In this document: positions 1 to 10,390 of the stretch, one piece after another
How the letters are laid out: every line of letters starts with the position of its first letter
Position numbering within the stretch: the stretch's first letter is position 1
From: Psococerastis gibbosa
Lineage: Eukaryota; Arthropoda; Insecta; Psocodea; Psocidae
Length of the DNA stretch: 64,000 nucleotides
NCBI GenBank assembly: GCA_963971405.1
Contig: OZ020492.1
Location: 12,326,151-12,390,150, forward strand
Direction of reading: 5' to 3'
The notes under the pieces: generated by a model
Database searches by the model: none
What the model was told of the DNA's origin: nothing
Seen by the model: only the letters and a program-made list of their open reading frames with translations
Made by a program: the position numbers and the translations under genes

Positions 1-351
1 TAGAAGTTATGTTCTTCAAATCTTTTTATACTCGTACAGTGTGTGGCCGTCACAAGCAGTGATTGGGCACAGTTATGAAACTTCTTTAACCGGGTTCCCC
101 ACGCTTTCCGTTTTGTTTTTGATTTTTTTAAACTAGTCAAGTTCCATAACTGGTAGTAAATGTTAGTGGTGGCCACATAGTCACATACTATGCATCAAAA
201 TGTAGAGGAACAGTCCTTTTAAAGGACGTGACCTAAAATAGCATTGTATACGGGTTTCCCCTTCCATTGTCACTTAATCTCTACAGCCACAGCCGTCACC
301 ATGTGCGGTTGGTACAAGGTTATTTTCCATAGTTTCCACCCACCAAGCAGC
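1..351. other. non-coding, weak dispersed repeat
   Basis: No coding ORF is visible. Phrases here, including a GTGGCCGTCAC word, a CATAACTG word and a TGGCCACA word followed by CATCAAAATGTAGAGG, recur in looser form near 5200-5350, 11575-11620 and 27415-27450. This suggests an old dispersed repeat without clear ends. Confidence 0.35.
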
Positions 352-983
352 ATTAGGAAAAGAACCGGTTCGAGTAATGCCGTACATGCTTTCCTATTTA
401 TGAATTAGTATTGTTACCGAGATAGATAATATGTTCCATGGTTAGGAAAAGAACCGGTACGAGTGAAGCCGTACATGCTTTCTTATTTATGAATTAGTAT
501 AGTTACCGAGATAGATAATATGTTCCATGGTTAGGAAAAGAACCGGTACGAGTGAAGCCGTACATGCTTTCTTATTTATGAATTAGTATAGTTACCGAAA
601 TAGATAATATGTTCCATGGTTAGGAAAAGAACCGGTACGAGTGAAGCCGTACATGCTTTCCTATTTATGAATTAGTATAGTTACCGAAATAGATAATATG
701 TTCCATGGTTAGGAAAAGAACCGGTACTAGTGAAGCCGTACATGCTTTCTTATTTATGAATTGGTATAGTTACCGAAATAGATAATATGCTCCATGGTTA
801 GGAAAAGAACCGGTTCGAGTGAAGCCGTACATGCTTTCTTATTTATGAATTATTATAGTTACCGACATAGATAATATGTTCCATGGCTAGGAAAAGAACC
901 GGTACGAGTGAAGCCGTACATGCTTTCCTATTTATGAATTAGTATAGTTACCGAGATAGATAATATATTCCATAGTAAATAAT
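352..983. repeat. 89-bp tandem array, 7 copies
   Basis: The word AGAACCGGT starts at 361, 450, 539, 628, 717, 806 and 895, an exact 89-bp period. Units differ by a few substitutions only (for example GGTTCG versus GGTACG). Each carries AGAACCGG, GCCGTACATGCTTTC, TATTTATGAATTAG, GATAGATAATATGTTCCATGG. The unit is the terminal segment of Family A, found once per element elsewhere (for example 8305-8390). The last unit runs straight into the Family A body at 984, so the array seems to have grown inside a resident element. Confidence 0.93.
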
Positions 984-1400
984 TGCCCTAGGGTTACATT
1001 TCGGTAAACATAATAGTCTCCTTAGTAACTTTGTAAAACTTGCTGTCACTCATTGTTAAAATTTACTTCGTATAGTCTTACATTTCGGTTGCTAAAATTT
1101 CCTTATCCCAAAGCACGGAATTTGTCTATGGGTCTACAGTAATAATGACAGGGTACACAATGTATGGGCGCGTGAATTAACCATTATGGGTTAGTTCTAA
1201 GAGTGGGCCGAAAGGCCCAAAATTCGCCCATATGGAAAATAAAGACAATCTTCTTTCATTCTTCTTTTTTAATTTCTTCAAGAATTATTTTTTGTTCAAA
1301 ACCCAAAATTTTGTTTGGAAAAGCTACCCATTACTCTATTTAACACCTAAAACATACCTGAAGTCAGAAACCATCGTTAGAAAGATTCGGTCGGCTTGAC
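984..1400 (-). mobile_element. Family A element body (copy 1)
   Basis: Continues the ACCGGTT-end array into diverged Family A sequence: a TAAATAATT...CCTAGGGTTA stretch, a TAATAATGACAGGG word, an AACACCTAAAACAT word, then the TCAGAAACCATCG segment. It resembles the copies at 8290-9165 and 38222-39105. The copy stops near 1400 and the TTGCTTTCC end is missing. A LINE tail is inserted at about 1188-1262. Minus means the ACCGGTTC end comes first on the top strand. No coding potential is seen; the short ORF on the minus strand here looks spurious. Confidence 0.6.
1188..1262 (+). mobile_element. LINE 3' tail with GGGCC hairpin
   Basis: A short block with a GTGGGCC-GAAA-GGCCCA hairpin followed by GCCCATATGGAAAATAAAGACAAT. 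The same block is at 17150-17235 (plus) and, as reverse complement, at 9415-9455 and 29086-29180. The pattern, a hairpin before a short simple tail, suits the 3' end of a non-LTR retrotransposon. This copy sits inside Family A. Confidence 0.55.
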
Positions 1401-1569
1401 ACCAGCTTCCGAAATCGTCGAGAAATCGAAATAAATCTTCTGCTAGCCCTATGGCTACAATGAAAAAGACGTCGGCAAATTGAGACAGGGAGAATCGCCC
1501 GCTTGTATAGGGCCAAAACTTCAACCGTGGATTAAGTGAACCCTAATTTCAGTGCCATGCAAAATCGGT

Positions 1570-1735
1570 TTCGTTGGCAAAGTAGTAGCATGCTGCTTGT
1601 ACTTGTGCGAGTCTCTACGCACCATATGATCGGACGCGTGTCGTTACTCAACACGGGTACACCTACAGAGGTGACTGAAGGGATCAATTGGATAGGATAC
1701 ATTCATTAAATTGTTTGTGTGTGATTAACCTTAAA
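1570..1735 (+). mobile_element. SINE-2 copy (diverged)
   Basis: A roughly 165-bp retroposon found about ten times in the window. Its order is: TGGC..AGTGGTAGC-like start, CTTGTACTTGTGCGAGTCTCTAC, an ATGCGATCGGAGACGTGTCG-like core, CAACACGGGTAC, a GAGGCGACTGAAG..ATCGGATACATTCATTAAATTG segment, and an A-rich tail. The start resembles a tRNA box A; a canonical box B is not evident. This copy is diverged at its 5' end. Confidence 0.65.
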
Positions 1736-1739
1736 AAAC

Positions 1740-3410
1740 ATTTTCGATTGTTTAAATTTACCACCGAGAATCCCATGCTCAATTATTTAAAACATAGTTT
1801 AGCCTGCTAATTACGGATAGTGAATCACCCTATTATATACAACAACTCTCAACATAAACGTGGCCTCACACCCTAAATGAAAAAAAAAATGTTACTAATA
1901 AAATTAAAAGTTATTTGTTTTGGGCAATATAAGCGGTTACGGCATATTGTAATCGTCAAGTGACAGATAAAACTCGAACAGGTAATTAGAACAATTTTAT
2001 TAACGTAATAAAACATAACAATTAACTTTATTACTACACATTAAGGTGCAGCTAAAAAGGATGAATTGTTGATAAAGATTACATGATTTAGCAGCTGCTT
2101 CTTTTACTTATATAATCTATACATAGTCGCTCAATAAACCTTAGACCTTAGGGCTTAATATCGCCAAAAGGAAAAGAAGCACCTGCACTGCTTATATGTT
2201 GGGCTACCATCGATAGCGCACTCGCCTTTCTGATTACCTTTCAATGCTCACCAATCCGTATTTTAATTTGTCACCCCGTTTGTCTGACATATGAACAATT
2301 ACAGTAGTATAGGTCACTTTCTCCACCTTAGCTTACCTGGCCTGAAGACGGTGTCTGCAAATATGTTGATACATCGGGCTCTACCATACAACTGCGCAGA
2401 GTGTCAGGGATGAACATGTTCTACTAGCAGAACCGGCTCGGCAGCACAACTTCACTAATAGTCAGCAACGCCATAACGCCACATCACTAGTTATCGCAAT
2501 TTACACATTTTCCACACTAAATAAAGACACCATCACAGTACTTCAAATTAACCAATTGAACTCAGTCTATTTCAATATATAAAAGTATCTAGAAAAAAAA
2601 TTATAAAAGTCAAGATTTTCCTGATATAACTAGTTATGGATTCGGGCCGAAACAAAAGGAACTAGTAGCTCCCCAGTAGTAGGTAATTACTAGAACAGAT
2701 TTTATAAAATTAATTAATCTCGACAATAAAAATTACATATTACTTATTTCAGCTAATTTATTAACTGTAGTCAGTAATTGTCATGTCTGGACCGGACCCA
2801 TCACTAGATCTTTTTTTCGTTATCCTTTTCCCCAGATAGTTAGATACTAGAATACAATAATTAAAAAAAAATCGTCCGAATCGCAAAGCTTTTGTTTGTT
2901 TGGGAAATGGAAGACTCAACAGTGCTGCATTAAGTCTAACTCATAATTATTATCTCAATTATGTAAAATACGTAAATGGTTCACAATCATAATTGAAACA
3001 TAAGAGAGCCATTCTTGTAGCAGCGGAAAACAATTGCAAAATATACCATAAATTTTTTTAAGTATATTAGTGTAAATATCATTTTACCAACTGTGTTTTA
3101 TAACTTATTATTTATTTTAATAATAATAATAAAAATTGGCAAAACCTTGTATTTTTACTTGAAACATGTAATGAAAAAAAATACACAAGTTCAAGATTAA
3201 TTCAGCAATGTAGGTGGTACATTAGGAATAAATCAAATAGGGGAAGCTGATTTTTCCCCTCCCCTCATAGGGTGGTACAACAATTCAGGCGTTACTTGGC
3301 AACTAGAGTTAATGAAAATTGAGATATATACTGTAACGTGCGGATGTTCTCTTAGTGTCGATTGTGAACCAATATTTTCATTTTTTATTCTTTTAGCCTA
3401 CATTAATTCA
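1740..3410. other. no gene seen; AT-rich spacer
   Basis: About 1.7 kb with stops in all frames at short intervals. No reliable repeat family was recognised beyond A/T runs and a short TAATAATAATAAT microsatellite near 3118-3133. Confidence 0.5.
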
Positions 3411-3414
3411 GTTA

Positions 3415-3655
3415 ATGCACAATTATTCTCTATTAACGTTTAAATTTTTTTATATATTTATTTATTTATTACTTGTACTAATTTTCACTTGTGCTAATTT
3501 TTCACTTGTACTTTTAAAGGGGGGCCCAGCACGGGACCTTTCCTTTGGGCCCCTCCTCCATTTCTTTTTTAATATTGTAAATGTTGTTTTGATTTGATTT
3601 AATAAATTTGATTTGATTTGATTTGATTTGATTTGATTTGTTTCATAGCAACGTC
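3415..3655 (+). mobile_element. LINE 3' UTR with TTTGA-type tail
   Basis: A GC-rich hairpin block (GGGGGGCCC...GGGCCCC, about 3519-3552) is followed by AATATTGTAAATGTTG and an array of TTTGA pentamers (about 3589-3640). A hairpin plus a short-motif tandem tail is typical of jockey/CR1/R1-like non-LTR 3' ends. No pol coding sequence is attached. Confidence 0.55.
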
Positions 3656-3778
3656 CATAAACGATAAACCAAGTTATCAAAAATAATCAGTGCCGGCTAA
3701 AAAAAATAGCAAAACTACTCGGACTTTCGCAGGGCAAGGTTTTAATAAATAAATAAATAATAAATAAGGATTTTTTTG

Positions 3779-3975
3779 TTCTATTACCAAGCCAACCTAG
3801 CGGACTTAGGGCTATAAAGCCCTCTCTTTCACTCAACTAGGAAGGCCCGGGACCGCCTGCTTCACATGCCCTCCGAAACATGGCCAGAAAATGTAGGAAG
3901 TGTAGGACTCGAACCAGCAACCATTCGGGTGAAAGTCAGAGTCTGTACCACTAATCTACGTGTCTTGACAAGGCA
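3779..3975 (-). mobile_element. tRNA-derived SINE (reverse orientation)
   Basis: On the minus strand this reads a box-A-like TAG..TAGTGGTAC, a box B GGTTCGAGTCC-like word, then CATTTTCTGGCCATG, CGGAGGGCATGTGAAGCAGGCGGTCC, an internal AGGGCTTTATAGCCCT palindrome, and a GTTGGCTTGGTAATAGAA tail. The same order occurs at 35332-35519 (full) and 33425-33568 (5'-truncated). Positions of boxes A and B and the shared non-tRNA body support a tRNA-derived SINE rather than a tRNA gene. Confidence 0.82.
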
Positions 3976-4484
3976 AGGTTTTATGGGCCCATACAACTAG
4001 GCTTGCTTCCCAAAAAAGCTCTTCAATAACTACCCACCGCTATTGCCACCATGTTATTTTTCAAAAATTTGGAATGATTAACCTTAATCCAAGTCAAACA
4101 TCATGGATTTCTGAATTTAAAACTGCTGATAAACCTGGTTTTTAATATATGGGGGTTAGTCACCTGGTTTAGTACAATATGGCGCTGGGGCAAGTGCCAT
4201 AACCGCATCCCGTTTAATAGAGCCACACCATAACGCAGCCAGATCTTGCTAATATTTTTGCATGAAGAGCCTCGTTAAGGGGACACTCTGATGAGGATGA
4301 CCGCTTTACAAGCTGATACCGAAGGAAAAAGTCTTGCGAGCCGCTAGATTTCCTCGGACCAGGGGCGCCTTCAGCTTTTCTAAAACACCTCTTCCCTCTT
4401 CCCACGAATGGTTCCATTGAACTTATTTTCATTATTGTTATTATTGTTAGATAATGCTTGAGACTCCGGCCTTGTAATGGTGAT

Positions 4485-4556
4485 GACAATGGATCTGAAA
4501 GAGTATTTCCAAACGTTTCGCCAACATTTGCTGTCGACAACTTCAGTGGTAATACG
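4485..4556. repeat. foldback family, single diverged arm
   Basis: Contains the arm signature of the foldback elements at 27187-27404 and 27576-27798 (CCAAACGTTTCG, CAACAT.TGC, GTCGAC..CTTCAGTGG) with several substitutions and only one arm. Confidence 0.6.
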
Positions 4557-4599
4557 AAAATCTGTAAGACAGATGTCACTGAGCATAAGACATACAATC

Positions 4600-6120
4600 T
4601 TTGTCTGCTAAATAGCTACCCCACTGAAAAAGTGCAATCAAAGCCGGACTTATTTACGCTAGACGCAAAACCGATCTCATTATTGAATTCTAACTGATGA
4701 TTAGCCTAGTGCATATCACTCAATACCTAAAAGTCCCCCTAAATTCCACGAAAGTAACCAAAGAAACTCTTAAAAAAGAAGACTAAATATTTGCGTTTTA
4801 CTGTATCATGAAGAAACGGACAAAAAATTAATGGCTGGAAAACGGGGAGATGCGATAAGGAGAGAAAATGGGGAGGGGAGAGTCTAGGGCAGTAGTAAAC
4901 AGGGGTGGAAACTGCGGGGATTTCCCAATGTTGGGAAAACCCATTCAGATACGCCGTCTGCCTGGGGCTGCCTTGGCCCTGCAAAATTTCCCCCTACGGA
5001 ACAGACTGATCAAGGCTTGCACAATGTTTAAATTTTAACTATACGATATAATCTCTATTGCATGGGCTCATGGCTAACATTATGGGACCTTATGGGTGCG
5101 CCAAAATAAATTTCAATATAAATATCTATAGTAGAGACAACTTTGAGAAATACGAGTAGCTAGTATAAGTACGGAGAAAATTTGTTTCTCTACATTTTTT
5201 CATGGAGCACAATAGTATTAGTAGTAGTAATGGAACTTGATTTGTGTAAAAAAGGGATAGTGGCCGAGTTCATAGAAGGAGTTTCATAACTGTGACCAAT
5301 CTCTGCTAAAGTGACGGCCACATATAACACATCAAAACGTATAGATTCTTTCTAAAAATTTCAAAATGATAAACCTCTAAGATAGATATTTCCTGTGCAA
5401 TTTGGCTTAAGGCAAAAAAATCAGTATTGGCGTGTCATATAGGCAGGATTGTAAGGAATTTTAATACCAAGGAATAACAATAATAATGCAATACTAAGGA
5501 ATAAACAGGAATACACGGCACCGCAATGCTCTAGTACTGGGTGATACATTCCTTACCGTGCAATCCATAAAGTTTACCGGTAAATTTTAGGGAAACTTTG
5601 AATCTCGTGGGAAAAACGAGGGAAATCATGGGAAATAGAAAGGCATGTGGAAAAACTGACTCTAGTGTCCCTTTTTTGGTGCATTCTAATTGCAATTCTG
5701 TTCGTGTATGAATTCAAGATCGAGATCGCTTATTAATATTTTGAATCGTTTCCCCTTGTAAGGTAGACTTTCCGTCACGCCTTCTCATCGCTAAGAACTT
5801 GAAGCTTGCTGACCTTGAAAAATTCTCATTACCATGCGTCTTATAAATTAACAGCTCTAATTGAATCAGGTTGGTGTCGCATATGCAAGTAGATTTTTAT
5901 CGTAAACAATATCGAGATTTAAAAAAAAAACCTATACATTGGTAAGTAACAATTACGTAGAAATAAACAATGTAGAACTCGGCAATAAGTGACCAAGAAG
6001 CAAAGCTGGAAGTTCTCTAGTAACCGAGGTGTTTTAATAAAAGAAATTCATCCCGCATGAAGCTTCGTCCTGATATAAATTTCATTTTAAACCTGGTTTT
6101 ACTCTTATCCCAGTCTTTAC
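4600..6120. other. no gene seen
   Basis: No coding region is supported. A stretch at 5200-5350 shares words with position 1-250 (ATAACTGTGACCA, GTGACGGCCACAT, CATCAAAACGTATAGA) and is probably an old dispersed repeat. The short minus-strand ORF near 4739-4984 has no family features. Confidence 0.45.
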
Positions 6121-6179
6121 TAACATTATTATATAATAATGACATGGTATCTAACGAATGATTATAAATCTATATGCTA

Positions 6180-6182
6180 TAC

Positions 6183-6216
<34 letters not shown>

Positions 6217-6380
6217 TTTTATTATTATTATTATAAAGCGCCAGACCCGTGTGGGTAAACGCGCTTTCTGGTTTGTAGTTGCCGGTGTTGTTGTCTGTAT
6301 TGTGTGTGTATGGTATTAGTTGGTGGTGATTATACTATATATTGTTTTGTAGAGATTGGAAATAAATCATTCATTCATTC
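6180..6380. repeat. TA/T/TTA microsatellite plus LINE-like tail
   Basis: A TATATA run, an uninterrupted T run of about 22 and a TTA run (6183-6234) adjoin a GC-rich hairpin-like block (AAGCGCCAGACCCGTGTGGGTAAACGCGCTT) and a segment ending AATAAATCATTCATTCATTCA. This resembles a retroposon 3' end with an ATTC tail; I cannot assign a family. Confidence 0.5.
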
Positions 6381-6388
6381 AGTCATGA

Positions 6389-6688
6389 TATAGGACAGGG
6401 GTTCCCAATTTTTTTTGTCCGGGACCACCATGACTGTGACAGGAAAATCGTCAAATTCTAGGACCAAGATCAAGCAGTTTGTGCGTACAAATAGGCTACG
6501 TGCTAATATTTGATCAAATGTTTAGGACTGGTATCGGTTGGATTTTATAGTTCAGTGCCAAAACTTACTGTATATTTTACTTCAAATTTTCAATAACTCA
6601 GATGTTTTATTTTCTTATTTCTTACTTTGGTCCGTGGACCACCCGATATATACCTGTGGACCACAGTTTGGGAATCACTGATATAGGG
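6389..6688. mobile_element. hAT-like MITE with 8-bp TSD
   Basis: The element spans 6397-6680 (284 bp). Its ends are CAGGGGTTCCCAAT and, inverted, GTTTGGGAATCACTG, the CAGNGGTTCCCAA type of end known from hAT transposons. It is flanked by ATATAGGA (6389-6396) and ATATAGGG (6681-6688), an 8-bp duplication matching at 7 of 8 positions, as hAT insertion predicts. There is no coding capacity, so it is non-autonomous. Confidence 0.88.
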
Positions 6689-6702
6689 GAATTAGTTCAA
6701 AA

Positions 6703-7096
6703 GGCGCGGTTTCCACCGACCGGCTAGGGCTAAATACAAATACGGTGACGTGGTAAAAGACATTCAAGACTTAGGCGGTGTTTCCACCGACCACGCATTG
6801 CAGAATGCAAATGACATTGACGGAAATGTTTGTTTTTCTTTTTATAGAAATCTATTAAAATGTTTGTAATTAACATATCCCATACGCCATTTTTTAATTT
6901 TAGTTAGTTTGTTTGTGATTTTACTCTATGATCATTGATCAATTTTAGCTATGGCATAGAGTAAAACAAATAATTCCGTCAATGCCACTTGTATTCTGCA
7001 ATGCGAGGTCGGTGGAAACCCCGCCTAAGTCTTGAATGTCTGCTACCACGTCTCCGTTCTTGTATTTAGCCCTAGCCGGTCGGTGGAAACCCCGCC
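6703..7096. mobile_element. Harbinger-like MITE
   Basis: A 394-bp element with long inverted arms (about 120-130 bp). Outer ends read GGCG.GGTTTCCACCGACCGG and its inverse; inner arms share GACATTCAAGACTTAGGCGG and GCATTGCAGAATGC. The flanks give AAA on both sides. A second copy at 42905-43288 is flanked by TTA, so a 3-bp duplication as in PIF/Harbinger is likely. No ORF is present. Confidence 0.8.
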
Positions 7097-7329
7097 AAAC
7101 ACCATTTTTTCTTCTTACCCGAAACTGCGTCAGAAAGCAATCAAATGGGGCTTGAAACTCCATTCCATACCACTAATTGATACACTTCCCGACTAAGTTA
7201 TTTTTTAGTCATTTTCCGAGAACATGGAGCCGATTTTCACATTTTGCCCCATAACCAAAAGAGGTAAAGCGAAAGAGCGATGCTGTTTACATCAATGATG
7301 GCCACAAGATAATATGTCAATTTCAACAC

Positions 7330-7640
7330 CGACGCCGAAATGAGGACATAAGGTTGGAGATGAAAACTGCTGATGTCGCACTGAAACTGAGGGAAAGAAG
7401 ACTCAGCTGGTGGGGCCACGTCCAGAGGAGAGAGGAAACATCCCTCCTAAAGCGTATACAGAACATGACACTCCCTGGACCCCACCCCCGGGGAAGACCG
7501 AAAATGACACTCCCCAGAAAAATCGAAGAAGACATAAGGACTCTCGCTCTGAACAAGGAAGACGCTCTAAACAGAGTTGTTTGGAAACGCCGCCGCCGAC
7601 CCTCCCTGAGGACAAAGGCGATGTAAAAGTAAAAGTAAAG
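7330..7640 (+). pseudogene. LINE pol C-terminal remnant
   Basis: The frame at 7354-7626 (90 aa) ends in a pattern typical of the pol C-terminus of RTE/jockey-type non-LTR retrotransposons: a RLSWWGHVQRRE segment, a RGRPKMTL segment, then KIEEDI..L.L..EDALNR. Known members carry this tail after the reverse transcriptase domain. Here the reverse transcriptase and endonuclease are gone, and a GTAAAA/GTAAAG-rich simple tail follows the stop. It is a 5'-truncated dead insertion. The ATG near 7354 is incidental. Confidence 0.78.
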
Positions 7641-7644
7641 TAAA

Positions 7645-8270
7645 GAAAATTGGGACCCTTTTTGAGAATGCGTCCGTACCACTACTCTGCATTTAAAATT
7701 CACACCAAGGCCACTCATATAACCTATGAAACGATAAAAACCTATAATACAAAACGCGGCTTCCAGGCATCCTGCTGACAACAAAATTTCAATTGAATTA
7801 ATGGCGATGAAGGTCGAAACTCACTATGGGTTGCGATGCTACGGTCCTTCTTTTAGAACGCAAACTGAGGCCGCCCACATAACCTAATAAACAGTTAGGG
7901 TAACAACTAACAATGCAATTCAGTAATTAAATGAACATACAGTGTCAATTAACTTTCTGGCAACGCACACATTCGAGAAAATTTGATTTTAGTTTGTCTT
8001 TTTACGACTGGTATAACTGTGCATGCTTATAGCTGTGTATAAAATATGATTACTTTGATGCAGTTAAAAAGAGTGACCATGCCAACTCGTTTGTTTGAAC
8101 TTTAATAGCCACCTCAAAATATCCACATAACTGCTGCTGTACAGTAGTAAGTGAAAAGGTTAAAGGGAAATAATTAGAATAACCCGTAACCAAGCAGACT
8201 AACTTAAACGTTTTTTAGTATAATTTTTTTTTACAGTTATTTTGGAGTTTTATGGAGGTAAAACCCTCCA
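7645..8270. other. no gene seen
   Basis: AT-rich sequence with no supported coding region. Two similar segments at about 7676-7720 and 7850-7890 (ATTT..AATTCACACCAAGGCC.C versus GAACGCAAACTGAGGCCGCCCACATAACCTA) hint at a short degenerate repeat. Confidence 0.35.
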
Positions 8271-8289
8271 AAATGGAGTTACCATCAAA

Positions 8290-9165
8290 ATTCAAATATA
8301 ACAGAACCGGTCCGAGTTTACTCGAACATGCTTTCCAATTTATCAATGAGTAGATAGAGAAAATGAGTAATTTCATGGTAAATAATTTTGCTATGGTTAA
8401 ACATCGGATATCTCAGGGGGGGGGGGGGGTTGTCCACCTGACGTCACTGAAAATGAGGTAAATTCTAGATTGGTCAGACCAACACATTACCACACAGTAA
8501 TAATGGCAGGGCAAGCAATGCATTTGACTGTGAATTTTTTATCATTTTTTCAAAAAAACGTTTTTTCCACAAAACTAAATAGTTTTTTGCGAAAGAAACC
8601 TGGCCCGTTTCGTCACTCAATTTAACTCCTACAACATGCCTGAAGGTAGAAATCATCGATCGAAAGGTTTTTAATTAATTTTTATTCATTTTTCATTAAA
8701 ATTTAGTTATTTCTATTTTTTTACCCCCAGAAGCAAACTATCAAGGGGCAAGCGACCCCCCGCATTTTATTAACATTAATTACAGCTACAATATATGTGA
8801 ATTTAAAAGAAATCGTTGCAGCCGTTTTTGAGAAATAATTCTTTTTAAACGTTTATTTTTTTGCGTATAAAGTCCCCCAAATTGAGTTAGCCCAAAATAA
8901 AAATAAAATGTCTCGAGGTATGATTTTTGTAAACCTACATGCTAAATTTCATCAAAATCGACCGAGTTGTTTGCCCGGAAATCCATGAACCGATAGACAG
9001 ACAGACAGAGCGAGAGACAGACAGACAGACAGACAGACAGAGCGACTGACAGACAGACAGAGCTACAGACAGACATTTTGTAAAAACCACTTTTTTGGGT
9101 TCCTGGGACCTCAAAACGTGTAAATCCGTTGAAAACTTGGAATCGAAAATTTCGACCATCACAAA
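8290..9165 (-). mobile_element. Family A element, near full length
   Basis: The best reference copy, about 870 bp. It starts AGAACCGGTCCGAGTTTACTC and ATGCTTTCCAATTTAT, then has a G13 run (8416-8428), a TAATAATGGCAGGG segment, AAGCAAACTATCAAGGGGCAAGCGACCC, a GACA-rich microsatellite (8997-9075), ACCACTTTTTTGGGTTCC and a final ATAAATTGGAAAGCA. The two ends carry inverted TGCTTTCCAATTTAT. It lacks any transposase. The leucine/cysteine/serine ORFs across it are translations of the GACA repeat. Most likely a non-autonomous DNA transposon; no TSD could be fixed. Confidence 0.82.
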
Positions 9166-9204
9166 GCTTTCCTAATACTACGTATAAATTGGAAAGCAAA
9201 AAAA

Positions 9205-9535
9205 TATTTCTCATGAATAATTTTTGTGAACGTACGACGTACGTAAATGAACGAATTTCATCAAAATCCATCGAGTTGATTACCCACAAATCGATGCAGA
9301 GACTGACTGGAATAGGAAAAAACTTTTTTTTTGGGGGGGGGGGTTCCTGGTACTTCAAAACGGGTAAATTCGATGAAATGTCGAACTTTACAAGTATTTA
9401 TGAACAGAAAGAAAAAATTGTCTTTACTTTCCATATGGGCGAATTTTGAGTCTTTTATTCTTACAGTTAACCCATTTTTGAACGTCATGAAGCTTTCCTT
9501 GTACCACGTATAAAAAGGAATCCAATAATGAATGA
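9205..9535 (-). mobile_element. Family A partial copy with LINE tail inside
   Basis: Directly follows the previous copy in the same orientation. It keeps the GTGAACGTA..AAATGAA.GAATTTCATCAAAATCCA segment, a G10 run at 9341-9350, GGTTCCTGGTACTTCAAAACG and a CTTTCCTTGTACCACGTATAAA end. A reverse-oriented LINE tail (TCTTTACTTTCCATATGGGCGAATTTTG, about 9420-9448) interrupts it. Confidence 0.68.
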
Positions 9536-10016
9536 TTGGTATTTTAAAATTCCCCTCTCGCCCATGCTTCTATTAAGCTAAGACAATCGCAGGAAAGAAC
9601 GTATGTCGAAATAACCACAACTATTGTTGTGAATACTGAACACCATGAAGCATTCTGAACTTGTCCACCCACAAGCTCTGTAGCCCAAGGCCGAAGTAAA
9701 ACCTAACCTAAGAACGATACCCTGTTTACATTATCACTCATTAGAACTTCAACTTGACTTGAAAAGCGCCTCAGGAGTAATAAAAAAATTATACGACAAA
9801 TTAGGCAGGTCTACCCTTTTTTACTGAGCTCTTAAATACGTTGGTTCAATGGCAACTAAGTAATAAAGCAAGATTCGGCGTGTTTCAGGTGCAGGTTTGA
9901 GGAATGTTCCGATGGGTAATGAAATAATTTTGACTGATCAAGGGCAGTACCGTAGTTCAAGTCCACTGACCGCTCTTATCAAAGTTGAAAGATGTTTTAA
10001 ACTGTCTGGTTACATT

Positions 10017-10390
10017 AGAGTTCTATATACGTTGGAGCAAGGCCGTGCCCAGGTTTAGATTTGGGGGGGGGGTCCAAAAAATTTGTTTACGTAATTTATT
10101 AATGAATTAATGGATGAATTCTTCAAACAATACAGGCTTACATATAAAAAAATATTTCGGGGGGGGGGGGGGGGGTCCGGATCCCTTGGACCACCCCCCT
10201 GGGCACGGCCCTGCGCGGGAGAGATGGGACATTCCAGCGCGCAATAAATATTTTTTTGAATCCTGAGGCCGCCTGTTAGGTTTTTTCAATGGCTGGTCAC
10301 AGGAGACGTGCCTTCAGGTAGCCCCAGGATTCAAAAAATATTTTGTGGGCACCCCCAAATGTCCCCTCTCTCATTTTGTAGAACTCTATA
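10017..10390. mobile_element. MITE (TAGAGTTCTA ends) split by hAT MITE
   Basis: Outer ends TAGAGTTCTATATACG and TAGAACTCTATA, with inner GGGAGAGATGGGACATT matched by AAATGTCCCCTCTCTC. Related elements lie at 16318-16462 and 44308-44545. A G-tract hAT MITE is inserted between the outer end and the GAGAGATGGGACA segment. Confidence 0.65.
10038..10213. mobile_element. G-tract hAT MITE (nested)
   Basis: Ends are CAAGGCCGTGCCCAGG and, inverted, CCTGGGCACGGCCCTG, with G runs at 10064-10072 and 10160-10176. The flanks CGTTGGAG and CGCGGGAG match at 6 of 8 positions, consistent with an aged 8-bp hAT duplication. Same family as 39844-40021 and 53126-53240. Confidence 0.72.

Noticed and set aside
352-983. 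Possible CRISPR-like array
   Set aside because: Units are contiguous 89-bp repeats without unique spacers, and the sequence is eukaryotic.
4214-4597. 127-aa minus frame
   Set aside because: It overlaps another frame and a foldback arm and shows no motif or codon pattern of a gene.
7323-7784. 153-aa minus frame
   Set aside because: It is antisense to the recognisable LINE pol C-terminus at 7354-7626.
8935-9358. Minus frames rich in CLSVCLSV-type residues
   Set aside because: They are translations of the GACA/CAGA microsatellite inside Family A; the same frames appear at other copies (38821-39060).
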